A stretch of 52,620 bases of DNA from assembly GCA_029262695.1 (NCBI GenBank), contig JAJCYV010000043.1, forward strand, positions 1 to 52,620, written 5' to 3'. Below the pieces are notes generated by a model that ran no database searches, was not told the DNA's origin, and saw nothing but the letters and a program-made list of their open reading frames with translations. Source of the stretch: Chloroflexota bacterium. GTDB lineage: Bacteria; Chloroflexota; Dehalococcoidia; SM23-28-2; RBG-16-64-32. The translations under genes and the position numbers were made by a program. This document shows, piece after piece, positions 23,928-35,197 of this stretch; the first letter of the stretch is position 1; every line of letters starts with the position of its first letter.

Positions 23928-25511
23928 ATGGCTACCAAGCGAGAGCGTTCACGGCCAGGCGGCTCCAACGAGGACCGGCTCGCCAACCTCCAAAAGCGCA
24001 AGCAGGAATCAGCGCAGGGCGGTGGCGCAGACCGCATCGAAGCTCAGCACAAGCGCGGCAAGCTTACCGCACGCGAGCGGCTCGCCATCCTCCTCGACGA
24101 AGGCTCGTTCGAGGAGATCGACGCCCTCGTCACCCACCGCTCGGAAGAGTTCGGGCTGGGCAAACAGAAATACCCGGGCGACTCCGTCGTCGTCGGCTAC
24201 GGCACGATCGAGGGCCGCCCGACCTACGTCTACTCGCAGGACTTCACCGTCTTCGGTGGCTCGCTCTCCGAGGCCGCGGGCGAGAAGATCTGCAAGATCA
24301 TGGACCTGGCGATGCGCAACGGCGCGCCGATTATCGGCGTCAACGACGGCGGCGGCGCACGCATCCAGGAGGGCGTCGTCTCGCTGCGCGGCTACGGCGA
24401 GATCTTCACACGCAACGTACTCTCCTCTGGCGTCGTGCCCCAGATCTCGGTGATCATGGGCCCGACCGCCGGCGGCGCAGTCTACTCGCCCGCCATCACC
24501 GACTTCGTCTTCATGACCGAGGGCACGAGCTACATGTACATCACCGGCCCCGACGTCGTGCGGACGGTGACCCACGAAGACGTCACGCACGACGAGCTGG
24601 GCGGCGCGCAGGTCCACGCCACGAAGAGCGGCGTTGCCCATTTCACCTTCGAAAGCGAGGAGGAGTGCCTCCTGGAAGTACGCAGGCTCTTCTCGCTCCT
24701 CCCACAGAACAACGCGGAAGACCCGCCGTATGCCGAGCCCGCCGACTCTCCCGAGCGCACCTGCGACGAACTGCAGGACCTCGTGCCGGAGGACTCGAGC
24801 AAGCCCTACGACGTGCACAAGGTCATCGAACCGCTCGTCGACGACGGCGACTTCATCGAAGTGCACGCGGCCTTTGCGCGCAGCATCGTCGTCGGCCTCG
24901 GCCGCATTGCGGGACGCGTCGTCGGCATCGTCGCCAACAACCCCGGATCGATGGCCGGCGTCCTCGACGTCGACTCCTCCCGCAAGGGCGCGCGCTTCGT
25001 GCGCTTTTGCGACGCCTTCAACGTGCCGATCGTCACTCTCGTCGACGTGCCGGGTTACATGCCGGGCACGGGGCAAGAGTACGGCGGCATCATCGTCCAC
25101 GGCGCGAAGCTCCTCTACGCCTACGCTGAGGCCACCGTGCCGAAGATCACCGTCATCCTGCGCAAGGACTACGGCGGCGCCTACCTCGTCATGGGTTCCA
25201 AGCACCTCCGCGCCGACCTCAACTACGCCTGGCCCGGCGCGGAGATCGCCGTCACCGGCCCGGACGCCGCCGCCAACATCGTCTTCCGCCGTGAAATCGA
25301 AGCGGCGAGCGACCCGGAGGCCAAGCGCGAAGAGCTGATCGACGACTACCGCCGCAACCTGGCTAACCCCTACGTCGCCGCCGCCCGCGGCTTCATCGAC
25401 GACGTCATCGAGCCGAAAGACACGCGGATCAAGGTGATCAAGGCGCTGGAGATGCTCCAGAACAAGGTCGACGCCAACCCACGCAAGAAGCACGGGAACA
25501 TCCCGCTCTAG
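23928..25511 (+). CDS. Acyl-CoA carboxylase carboxyltransferase / transcarboxylase 12S-like subunit
   Basis: This 527-residue crotonase-fold double domain is the size and type of PccB/MmdA/12S. Residues 1-30 are a basic Ser/Arg head. Landmarks are KLTARERLAILLDEGSF, GGSLSEAAGEKICKIMD, VNDGGGARIQEG, VIMGPTAGGAVYSPA, and in the C-half DVPGYMPGTGQEYGG and LRKDYGGAYLVMGSK. It transfers carboxyl between biotin and an acyl-CoA such as propionyl-CoA. The next genes are not a biotin carboxylase but a membrane protein, a PycB/5S-like protein and a biotin carrier. That is the subunit set of Propionibacterium transcarboxylase. I choose ATG 23928; GTG 23907 is an alternative. Confidence 0.93.
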   Translation: MATKRERSRPGGSNEDRLANLQKRKQESAQGGGADRIEAQHKRGKLTARERLAILLDEGSFEEIDALVTHRSEEFGLGKQKYPGDSVVVGYGTIEGRPTYVYSQDFTVFGGSLSEAAGEKICKIMDLAMRNGAPIIGVNDGGGARIQEGVVSLRGYGEIFTRNVLSSGVVPQISVIMGPTAGGAVYSPAITDFVFMTEGTSYMYITGPDVVRTVTHEDVTHDELGGAQVHATKSGVAHFTFESEEECLLEVRRLFSLLPQNNAEDPPYAEPADSPERTCDELQDLVPEDSSKPYDVHKVIEPLVDDGDFIEVHAAFARSIVVGLGRIAGRVVGIVANNPGSMAGVLDVDSSRKGARFVRFCDAFNVPIVTLVDVPGYMPGTGQEYGGIIVHGAKLLYAYAEATVPKITVILRKDYGGAYLVMGSKHLRADLNYAWPGAEIAVTGPDAAANIVFRREIEAASDPEAKREELIDDYRRNLANPYVAAARGFIDDVIEPKDTRIKVIKALEMLQNKVDANPRKKHGNIPL

Positions 25512-25525
25512 GGATACAGAAGAGC

Positions 25526-26128
25526 GTGGAAGCGGCCCGCTCGGCCCTCATCGCCGGCATCGCCATCTGCGGCCTCGCCGTCGTCGTCCTCTCGTTCCTG
25601 CCCTGGGTCACGTTTGCGACCCGCTTTTCGGGCGAGTTCGTGCCGGAGGTCAACGCCAGCTTCTCAGGCGCCGAGCTCAGCCCCTCACGCGACATCGAGA
25701 GCATCCAGGAGGCCGAGGCGCCGCACGCCGACGGCTGGTGCAGCTGCGATGTCGGCATCGGCGACGGCTTCTTCACCGGCGCGTTCGGCCTCATCCTGAT
25801 CGCCTCAGCCGGGATCGCCCGACTCGGCGGCAGGTGGACGCTCGGCGGGGGCGCGGCGGCGCTGGCAGCGCTGGCGATCGCCGGCATTGCCGCTTACAAC
25901 GCTTTTGCTGACTGGAACGCGATCATTTGGACGACCATTCCCGTGATCACCGAGGGAACGGTACAGCCGGCGCTTTTCGTGTTGATCGCCGTCGGGGCGA
26001 TCGCCGCAATTGACGGCAGCGCCGTGTGGGCGATATCGCGAAGTGCGGCCCTCGACGACGAAGAAGCGTACGATGACACCGAAGACGAAACCGAAGACCC
26101 AATGGAAGGCACGGAAGCATGGGCGTAA
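25526..26128 (+). CDS. Four-helix membrane protein inside the carboxylase cluster
   Basis: This 200-residue protein has four predicted membrane helices: near 9-27, about 86-104, 106-126 and 148-168. An extracytoplasmic loop contains two close Cys residues (GWCSCDVG), and a strongly acidic cytoplasmic tail (DDEEAYDDTEDETEDPMEG) follows. I do not recognise a family, and it is not the OadB/MmdB-type sodium-pump subunit, which is far larger. It begins 14 bases after the 12S-like gene and overlaps the 5S-like gene by ten bases, so it is translated as part of the cluster. Its job could be membrane anchoring or regulation of the complex; that is inference. Confidence 0.75.
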   Translation: MEAARSALIAGIAICGLAVVVLSFLPWVTFATRFSGEFVPEVNASFSGAELSPSRDIESIQEAEAPHADGWCSCDVGIGDGFFTGAFGLILIASAGIARLGGRWTLGGGAAALAALAIAGIAAYNAFADWNAIIWTTIPVITEGTVQPALFVLIAVGAIAAIDGSAVWAISRSAALDDEEAYDDTEDETEDPMEGTEAWA

Positions 26129-27597
26129 AGATAACCGACACCACAATGCGCGACGGGCACCAGTCGCTCCTCGCCACGCGAATGCGCACCGAGGACATGC
26201 TGCCGATCGCAGAGGAGATGGACAGCGCCGGCTTCCACAGCGTGGAGGTCTGGGGCGGCGCCACGTTCGACACGGCGCTGCGCTTCCTGCGCGAAGACCC
26301 CTGGGAGCGCCTGCGGGAGCTGAAGAAGCGCTTCAAGAAGACGCCGCTGCAGATGCTCCTGCGCGGGCAGAACGTCGTCGGCTACCGGCATTATGCCGAC
26401 GACGTCGTCAAGAGGTTCTGCGACCTCGCCGTCAAGAACGGCATGGACATCTTCCGCATCTTCGACGCGCTCAACGACCTGCGAAACCTGGAGACCGCGA
26501 TCAAGGCCGTCAAGAAGGCCGGCGGCCACGCCCAGGGCACCGTCTGCTACACGATCAGCCCCGTCCACACGACCGAGATGTTCGCCAGCCAGGCCAAACA
26601 GCTGGAAGAGATGGGCTGCGATTCCATCTGCATCAAGGACATGGCCGGCCTCCTCCACCCCTACGACGCCTTCGAGATCGTAAGGGCGATCAAGGAAGTC
26701 GTGAAGCTCCCCGTCCAGATGCACTGCCACTGCACCAGCGGCATGGCCGAGATGTCCTACGTCAAAGCGGCCGAGGCCGGGCTCGACGTCATCGACTGCG
26801 CCCTCTCGACGCTCTCGCAGGGCACCTCGCAGCCGCCGGCGGAGTCGCTCGTCGCCACGTTCGAAGGCACGGACAAGGACACGAAGCTGGACCTCGAGCA
26901 GCTGACGCACCTCGCGGACTACTTCGGCGGGGTGCGCAAGAAGTACGCCGCCTTCGAAGGCAACGTCAAGCTCGACGCCGGCGTGCTCCTCCACCAGGTG
27001 CCCGGCGGCATGATCTCCAACCTCGTCTCACAGCTCCGCGAGCAGGGCGCCGCCGACAAGCTGCGCGACGTGCTCGACGAGATCCCGGCCGTGCGCGCCG
27101 ACACCGGCTACCCGCCGCTCGTCACGCCGACGAGCCAGATCGTCGGCACCCAGGCCGTGATGAACGCTCTCTTCGGCAAGCGCTACAAGCAGGTGACGAA
27201 GGAGACCCGCGCTCTCGTCCTCGGCCAGTACGGCCAGACACCCGCGCCGATCGACGCCAAGATACTCAAGAAGATCGCCCCGGACGCCAGGCCGATCACC
27301 GACCGTCCGGCCGACCACATCGCGGCCGAGCTGAAAGCGGCGCGCAAGGAGGCCGGCGCCCTCGTTAAGTCGGACGAAGACCTGCTCTCGTACGTACTCT
27401 TCCCGCAGCCGGCCAAGGAGTTCCTGGGGTGGCGCAACGCCGGCGGCGGCATCGAACACGAGATCGTCGCCGCGATCGCTGCCGCACTCACACACGATCA
27501 GGCGCGCGCTGGGCCCGCAGCGGCCGGCGCGACAATAGACGGACATATGCACGACCCTTGGAAGATGGCAGGCCGCCAGAGGGCGCTGAGAGGCTGA
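26119..27597 (+). CDS. Pyruvate/oxaloacetate carboxyltransferase (PycB/OadA/5S-like)
   Basis: This 492-residue TIM-barrel protein has KITDTTMRDGHQSLLATRM, LLRGQNVVGYRHY, the FRIFDALNDLRN stretch, the metal ligands of the HCHCTSG loop (about residue 200) and a CIKDMAGLL Lys at about 172 that is carbamylated in homologues. It ends in a carboxyltransferase C-terminal region (TSQIVGTQAVMNALF and onward) closely like the 5S subunit of transcarboxylase. It catalyses carboxyl exchange between biotin and pyruvate/oxaloacetate. It lacks a fused biotin domain; that is encoded by the next gene. The tight order with the 12S-like gene supports a methylmalonyl-CoA:pyruvate transcarboxylase, though a PycB or OadA role is not excluded. 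Confidence 0.9.
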   Translation: MGVKITDTTMRDGHQSLLATRMRTEDMLPIAEEMDSAGFHSVEVWGGATFDTALRFLREDPWERLRELKKRFKKTPLQMLLRGQNVVGYRHYADDVVKRFCDLAVKNGMDIFRIFDALNDLRNLETAIKAVKKAGGHAQGTVCYTISPVHTTEMFASQAKQLEEMGCDSICIKDMAGLLHPYDAFEIVRAIKEVVKLPVQMHCHCTSGMAEMSYVKAAEAGLDVIDCALSTLSQGTSQPPAESLVATFEGTDKDTKLDLEQLTHLADYFGGVRKKYAAFEGNVKLDAGVLLHQVPGGMISNLVSQLREQGAADKLRDVLDEIPAVRADTGYPPLVTPTSQIVGTQAVMNALFGKRYKQVTKETRALVLGQYGQTPAPIDAKILKKIAPDARPITDRPADHIAAELKAARKEAGALVKSDEDLLSYVLFPQPAKEFLGWRNAGGGIEHEIVAAIAAALTHDQARAGPAAAGATIDGHMHDPWKMAGRQRALRG

Positions 27598-27599
27598 GA

Positions 27600-28103
27600 A
27601 TGAAGATCAAGATCGGCGACCAGGAGTTCGACGCACAGCCCACAGAAGACACCGTTACCGTTAACGGCGACTCGTTCCCCGTGCGGATCGTGCGGCGCGA
27701 TAAGACGCTCACGGTTTATGTCAACGAGAAGCCGTTCGCCGTCCAGCTCCCCGATCCGCTGCCGGAAGACGGCGCGATCGAGCTGCTCGTCGACGCCAAG
27801 ACCTACGCCGTCGAAGCTTCCGGCGGCGCCGCCGCCAGTGCGCGCCCGAAGGCCGCGCGTAAGCCTTCCGCGGCCGCCACGGGCGCCGTCATCTCCCAGA
27901 TGACCGGTCGCGTCGTCCGCATCGACGTGAAGACCGGCGACACGGTGAGCGAAGGCGACGTGCTGCTCGCCGTCGAAGCGATGAAGATGGAGAACGAGAT
28001 CGCAGCACCGGTCGGCGGCACCGTCAAAGAGATCGCCGTCAACGCCGGCGCACGCGTCTCCGAGGGCGACACGCTTCTCGTCATCGAACCCGCCGGCGAG
28101 TAA
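27600..28103 (+). CDS. Biotin carboxyl carrier protein (1.3S-like)
   Basis: This 167-residue protein has an N-terminal beta domain of about 85 residues, an Ala/Pro/Lys linker (about 88-103) and a C-terminal biotinyl domain with the EAMKMEN biotinylation site (Lys at about 129) and the expected PVGGTVKEIAV hairpin. It carries carboxybiotin between two active sites. The start ATG lies three bases after the 5S-like stop, with GAGAGG upstream; earlier frames are shadow. The N-terminal extension is longer than that of E. coli AccB-type linkers, as in BCCP subunits of decarboxylases and transcarboxylases. Confidence 0.92.
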   Translation: MKIKIGDQEFDAQPTEDTVTVNGDSFPVRIVRRDKTLTVYVNEKPFAVQLPDPLPEDGAIELLVDAKTYAVEASGGAAASARPKAARKPSAAATGAVISQMTGRVVRIDVKTGDTVSEGDVLLAVEAMKMENEIAAPVGGTVKEIAVNAGARVSEGDTLLVIEPAGE

Positions 28104-28113
28104 GAGCGCCGCC

Positions 28114-28902
28114 ATGCCCGACTTCAGCGACATCCTCTACGAGAAGCACCAGCGCGTCCGCGGCGCGGCCTGGCTCACGATCAACCGGCCCGACGCGATG
28201 AACTCCTTCACCGGCCAAACGCTGGACGAGATGCGCGTGGCGGTCGACGACGCCAACGCCGACCCGGAAGTCGGCGTCGTCGTCATCACGGGTGCCGGCG
28301 ACAAGGCGTTCTGCGCCGGCGGCGACGTGCGCTGGCTCCAGGAGGTGCAACGGGGTGGCGAGCTGGTGCCGATGGACCCGCACGCCGGCATCGAGGACTT
28401 CCTCAAGCCCGTCATCGCCCGCGTCAACGGCTACTCGATCGGCGGGGGCAACCACCTCGCCTACTTCTGCGACTTCACGATCGCCTCCGAGCGCGCCGTC
28501 TTCTCGCAGGTCGGCCCGCGCGTCGGCAGCCCGGCGTCGGGCCACTGGGTCTCGTACCTGGTGCACGTCGTGGGTGCCAAGAAGGCAAAGGAAATCTGGA
28601 TGCTCTGCCGCCGCTACTCAGCGCAGGAGGCGCTGGAGATCGGCCTCGTCAACACCGTCGTCCCCCACGAGCAGCTTGACGATGAGGTCGACCGCTGGTG
28701 CGCAGAGCTCCTGCAGAAGAGCCCCGCCTGCCTCAAGATCCTCAAGGCGTCCTTCCGCGAGGTGTTCCAGCCGCTGCGACAGCCGGACCGCGACTGGGTC
28801 GGCCAGATCGCCCCGGACTTCTACAAGACCGGCGAGGCGGACGAGGGAAAGACCGCCTTCCTGGAACGCCGCGAGCCCGATTTTTCGCGCTTCCCCAGGT
28901 GA
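28114..28902 (+). CDS. Enoyl-CoA hydratase/isomerase family, MenB/BadI-like
   Basis: This 262-residue crotonase-family protein is closest in pattern to the MenB/BadI branch. It has GAGDKAFCAGGDVRWL for the first oxyanion-hole strand, NGYSIGGGNHLAY for the second, KAKEIWMLCRRYS and the closing REPDFSRFP. In MenB the GSFDGG-type segment supplies an Asp, and here it reads GSPASG (about residue 137), so the key Asp of MenB is absent; this differs also from BadI as I recall it. It may act in alicyclic/aromatic CoA degradation, ring cleavage or a related hydration, feeding the carboxylase genes upstream. It starts 10 bases after the BCCP stop. Confidence 0.88.
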   Translation: MPDFSDILYEKHQRVRGAAWLTINRPDAMNSFTGQTLDEMRVAVDDANADPEVGVVVITGAGDKAFCAGGDVRWLQEVQRGGELVPMDPHAGIEDFLKPVIARVNGYSIGGGNHLAYFCDFTIASERAVFSQVGPRVGSPASGHWVSYLVHVVGAKKAKEIWMLCRRYSAQEALEIGLVNTVVPHEQLDDEVDRWCAELLQKSPACLKILKASFREVFQPLRQPDRDWVGQIAPDFYKTGEADEGKTAFLERREPDFSRFPR

Positions 28903-28921
28903 GCGGCGCGCTTGCCGCTGC

Positions 28922-28950
28922 TTGCCCGCCAATATGCCCTCTGCTAGACT
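28922..28950 (+). promoter_or_regulatory. Promoter upstream of hppA leader ORF
   Basis: TTGCCC (28922-28927), 17-bp spacer and TAGACT (28945-28950) put the start at about 28957-28959, coincident with GTG 28959. The -35 neighbourhood CTTGCCCGCCAATATG repeats that at 23356-23371. Confidence 0.6.
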
Positions 28951-28958
28951 CTGGCGAC

Positions 28959-29009
28959 GTGAACCTCGTGAAAATCGCCACTAGCCGCGCACGTGTGCGG
29001 CTTCATTAA
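28959..29009 (+). CDS. Candidate 16-residue leader peptide upstream of hppA
   Basis: An ORF of 16 codons plus stop, MNLVKIATSRARVRLH, begins with GTG eight bases after the TAGACT box, so it would be translated from the 5' end of a leaderless message. It ends 31 bases before the hppA ATG. Its later codons overlap a near-perfect stem, CCGCGCAC/GTGTGCGG, so translation could change RNA folding. It may simply be untranslated leader. Confidence 0.35.
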   Translation: MNLVKIATSRARVRLH

Positions 29010-29040
29010 TCCCACACCTGAGTAAGGGGAACACGATCCA

Positions 29041-31107
<2,067 letters not shown>

Positions 31108-31130
31108 CTCACCCAACCACCGAAGCGAAT

Positions 31131-31175
31131 GAAGGCCAGGCTTTCCGGACGGACCTGTACGGAAGCCTGGCCTTC
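31131..31175 (+). terminator. Hairpin terminator after hppA
   Basis: GAAGGCCAGGCTTTCCG (31131-31147) and CGGAAGCCTGGCCTTC (31160-31175) pair with a single bulged A. There is no T-tract after it, only TTCTGCG, so termination may be factor-assisted. Confidence 0.6.
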
Positions 31176-31225
31176 TGCGTCGGCACCGGATTCGGACTCG
31201 CGACCAGAAGCGCTCGACCGGGAGC

Positions 31226-31231
31226 TATAAT
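31226..31231 (+). promoter_or_regulatory. Consensus -10 box of lipoprotein gene (leaderless)
   Basis: A perfect TATAAT sits nine bases before GTG 31241. No good -35 is visible, so the promoter may depend on the box and an activator. Confidence 0.55.
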
Positions 31232-31240
31232 GGTCACAAG

Positions 31241-31834
31241 GTGACGAGAATGCGGGTGAGCATCGCGGTCTCGGCAATAGCGCTGCTCCTTGCCGCTACG
31301 ACCGCGTGTAACGAGAGCAGCCGGAGTCTGGCCGAGGGCGACAGCGACGGGCCAACGGCGGGGGCTCCGCCGCCAGTTGCGACACCGTGCCTGCAGGGCG
31401 ACCCGCAGTGTATTCCCCCCGACGAAGTGAGTGAAGAGGGCGACCTCTCTGATGACGACGTCGAATCAGTGATCCGCGCGGCTGAGGGCGACACGACGCT
31501 TTCGGAGTTGCTCGGGAATGCCGCTTACGAGGTGGTCGCAAGCAGACGGAGTTGGGAGTTCCGGGACGGCGTCACGTTCGCGTCGGTCAACTTCTCTCTT
31601 GCCGACGCTCTGCCTATTGATGCCGATCTGCCGCGCCTCGATACTGGCTCACGGGGCGGCGAGGCGGACCCGACAACCATCGAGCTACCGCCGCCGGGCT
31701 ACGCTGTGAAGACAGTACATTATCAGCTTGACGCGCTCCAGATAATGGTGCTCGTCCACCTGGAAACGGGCGAGGTGATGATGATCTTCCCGATCCCATT
31801 CTCGCTCGCCGGGCTGGATACCGGCGCGCCCTAA
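31241..31834 (+). CDS. Lipoprotein of unknown function
   Basis: This 197-residue protein has a type II signal peptide (VSIAVSAIALLLAATTAC), a Gly/Pro/Ala linker with a CLQGDPQC pair, and a folded domain of about 130 residues with alternating acidic loops (EGDLSDDDVESVIRA). I do not recognise a family. GTG 31241 follows TATAAT by nine bases. A second ATG at 31250 is an alternative. The stop overlaps the convergent c-di-AMP receptor stop. Confidence 0.75.
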   Translation: MTRMRVSIAVSAIALLLAATTACNESSRSLAEGDSDGPTAGAPPPVATPCLQGDPQCIPPDEVSEEGDLSDDDVESVIRAAEGDTTLSELLGNAAYEVVASRRSWEFRDGVTFASVNFSLADALPIDADLPRLDTGSRGGEADPTTIELPPPGYAVKTVHYQLDALQIMVLVHLETGEVMMIFPIPFSLAGLDTGAP

Positions 31835-32172
31835 GTCTTCTCGAAGCGCTCAACCGGGAGCACGAAGACGATCGCGCCGCCGACGCGCACCTGCACGGGC
31901 TCTGCCGGGTAGATGCTGTCCGGGAACGGCAGGGCCTGTGCCGGCACAAACTCCGTACGCGCCCTGCACTCCTCGCGGATGATCCCCATGACAGCTTCGA
32001 CATCATCGGCATCGACGCCGGAGAAGATCGTCGCGCTGCCGCGACGCAGGAAGCCGCCCGTGCTGCTGACTTTCGTCGCCGGGTAGCCGCGTTCCACGAG
32101 CTTGTGAATCACAGTGTCGGCCTCGTCATCGGCAGTGATGACGACGAGTAGCTTCGTCTCTACATCAGCCAA
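31831..32172 (-). CDS. Cyclic-di-AMP receptor (DarA/PstA-like, PII fold)
   Basis: This 113-residue trimeric PII-like protein matches the c-di-AMP receptor family. KLLVVITADDEAD begins the first strand, KVSSTGGFLRRGSAT contains the ligand-binding TGGFLR segment, and VGGAIVFVLPVERFEKT is the near-invariant C-terminus. It binds c-di-AMP at subunit interfaces and is thought to regulate osmotic or cell-wall responses; partners are unknown. Here the loop before the last strand carries FPDSIYPAEPVQVR. TTG 32172 is the start, with only a weak GGGTG upstream. No diadenylate cyclase gene is in the window. Confidence 0.9.
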   Translation of the reverse strand: MADVETKLLVVITADDEADTVIHKLVERGYPATKVSSTGGFLRRGSATIFSGVDADDVEAVMGIIREECRARTEFVPAQALPFPDSIYPAEPVQVRVGGAIVFVLPVERFEKT

Positions 32173-32193
32173 CGAGCACCCCGGCTGGAGTCA

Positions 32194-32349
32194 TCATCCG
32201 ACGGTAACGCCGTCCTCCGCCTCTTCGGCGTCCGGTTGCAGCCGCTCCTTGAGCGCCTGCCGGATCTCTTTTCCGGACTCGGGCGGTGCGAGCCTGCCGA
32301 GCGCGGCGCCCAGCGCGACTCCGATGAGCAGGCCGAGGATGAACCGCAT
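32194..32349 (-). CDS. Small single-helix membrane protein (YtxH-like)
   Basis: This 51-residue protein starts with a Gly/Ala-rich helix, FILGLLIGVALGAALGRLA, which suits a GxxxG-packed membrane segment. A charged amphipathic tail (KEIRQALKERLQP) and an acidic end follow. I start at ATG 32349, where GGAGG lies at the usual distance; the open frame to 32478 would add a Cys/Arg-rich shadow. It lies 22 bases ahead of the TTG of the c-di-AMP receptor, so the two may be cotranscribed. Confidence 0.65.
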   Translation of the reverse strand: MRFILGLLIGVALGAALGRLAPPESGKEIRQALKERLQPDAEEAEDGVTVG

Positions 32350-32576
32350 GACTGACCTCCGAAACTCGCTACACTGGCCGTTCGTGGTGCGCAGCACCGT
32401 GACCCTGACTCTAAGGCAATCCGAATAGTAGCAACGAGCCGGAAGGAGTGCAACGAACATGTGGCTCCTTTGACGCAATTACAACCGGCTGCTAACGTTT
32501 CAGTTCGGCGGGGCGGCCTCCACGGTCGCCCTCTTTGTCCTGCGGACCCGCAGGGCTGGATAGGGAAAACCCACAC

Positions 32577-33905
<1,329 letters not shown>

Positions 33906-33937
33906 CCTCTCCCGCCCTCAGACTCCCGGAGAACACC

Positions 33938-34732
33938 ATGCGCCACCCACACCACGACGCCGTCGCAGCGGCCCTGCGCACCGCCTATGCCCAACCGCAT
34001 CCCGGGATGGGTTGGGCGACCGAAGAACGGCGGTTCGGCGTCTACCGCCGCAACGTGAAAGCGGCGACGTATCCGGCGGTGCTCCTGCGAGACGTCTCGC
34101 CAGCCGACGCGCCCGCGCTGCTGGCCGACGTCCGCAGCTACTTCGCTGGCAGCCGCCGCGCGGCCCGCATCATGATCGAGAACCGCGAGGCCGATGCAGC
34201 GCTCGGTCCGGCGCTACAAGCCGCCGGCCTGGAGCTGGACGAGCGCACGAGCTTCCTCACGCACGTCGGTCCCGCCCCGGCGGCCGCGGATCTGCCCGGC
34301 TTGTCCATCGAGCCAGTCGCCGACGACGGCCTCCGTGAGTTCGAGGACACGCGCGTCCGCGGGTTCGCCAACGCCGACGGCCCGAGGCCGCCCGAAGACC
34401 TCGATTGGCGAGTCGACCTGCGCCGCGCTGAGATGGCTGGCGGCGCGCGCTACTGGCTCGCCCGCATCGACGGCGAGGCGGCAGGCGCGCTGAGCTGGTA
34501 CGACCGCCGCGACCGCCTGATCTTCTCGCTCGCCACGCGCGTGCCCTACCGCAACCGCGGGATCGCCCGTCACCTCCTCTGCCGCCTGCTGAGCGAATCG
34601 CAGCGTGAAGGCGCACGCAGCGTCGTCATCAACGCGGACGAGGCCGACACGCCGATCGATCTCTACCGCCGCCTCGGCTTCACAGACGAGGTCTACTGGC
34701 GCGCCACCTACGAGCTGGACGTCGGCGCCTGA
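33938..34732 (+). CDS. GNAT-family N-acetyltransferase
   Basis: This 264-residue protein ends in a GNAT domain. The acetyl-CoA-binding pyrophosphate loop is VPYRNRGIARHLL (about 204-216), followed by the VINADEADTPIDLYRRLGFT strand-helix of the family. An N-terminal half of about 110 residues may be a degenerate second GNAT-like domain (LLADVRSYFAGSRRAAR). The substrate cannot be predicted. ATG 33938 has GGAG nine bases upstream and lies 32 bases after glyS, so the two may be on one message that ends at the hairpin at 34742. Confidence 0.88.
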   Translation: MRHPHHDAVAAALRTAYAQPHPGMGWATEERRFGVYRRNVKAATYPAVLLRDVSPADAPALLADVRSYFAGSRRAARIMIENREADAALGPALQAAGLELDERTSFLTHVGPAPAAADLPGLSIEPVADDGLREFEDTRVRGFANADGPRPPEDLDWRVDLRRAEMAGGARYWLARIDGEAAGALSWYDRRDRLIFSLATRVPYRNRGIARHLLCRLLSESQREGARSVVINADEADTPIDLYRRLGFTDEVYWRATYELDVGA

Positions 34733-34741
34733 CAAGCGAAA

Positions 34742-34761
34742 AGGCGGCCGCGCGGGCCGCC
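34742..34761. terminator. Hairpin between convergent GNAT and ferredoxin genes
   Basis: GGCGGCC and GGCCGCC (34742-34761) form a 7-bp GC stem with a short loop, near the GNAT stop. The T-tract is poor (TCCTGGTGTTCC), so efficiency is uncertain. It can act for both convergent genes. Confidence 0.5.
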
Positions 34762-34789
34762 TCCTGGTGTTCCTCTCCTGGTTCGCCGT

Positions 34790-35083
<294 letters not shown>

Positions 35084-35197
35084 TGCAGCTCTCTCTCCAA
35101 GCGGTCGGTTCAGATACGATTCCGTGCGGAAACCTGTGGTTGCCTAGCCGAGGAAACTGTACCGTGGCGGCCTAGCACGGTCAAGACGCATTCGGCC

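Noticed and set aside
32470-32576. T-box or other riboswitch before glyS
   Set aside because: No conserved T-box sequence or antiterminator pairing is visible; only a short hairpin at 32539-32554.
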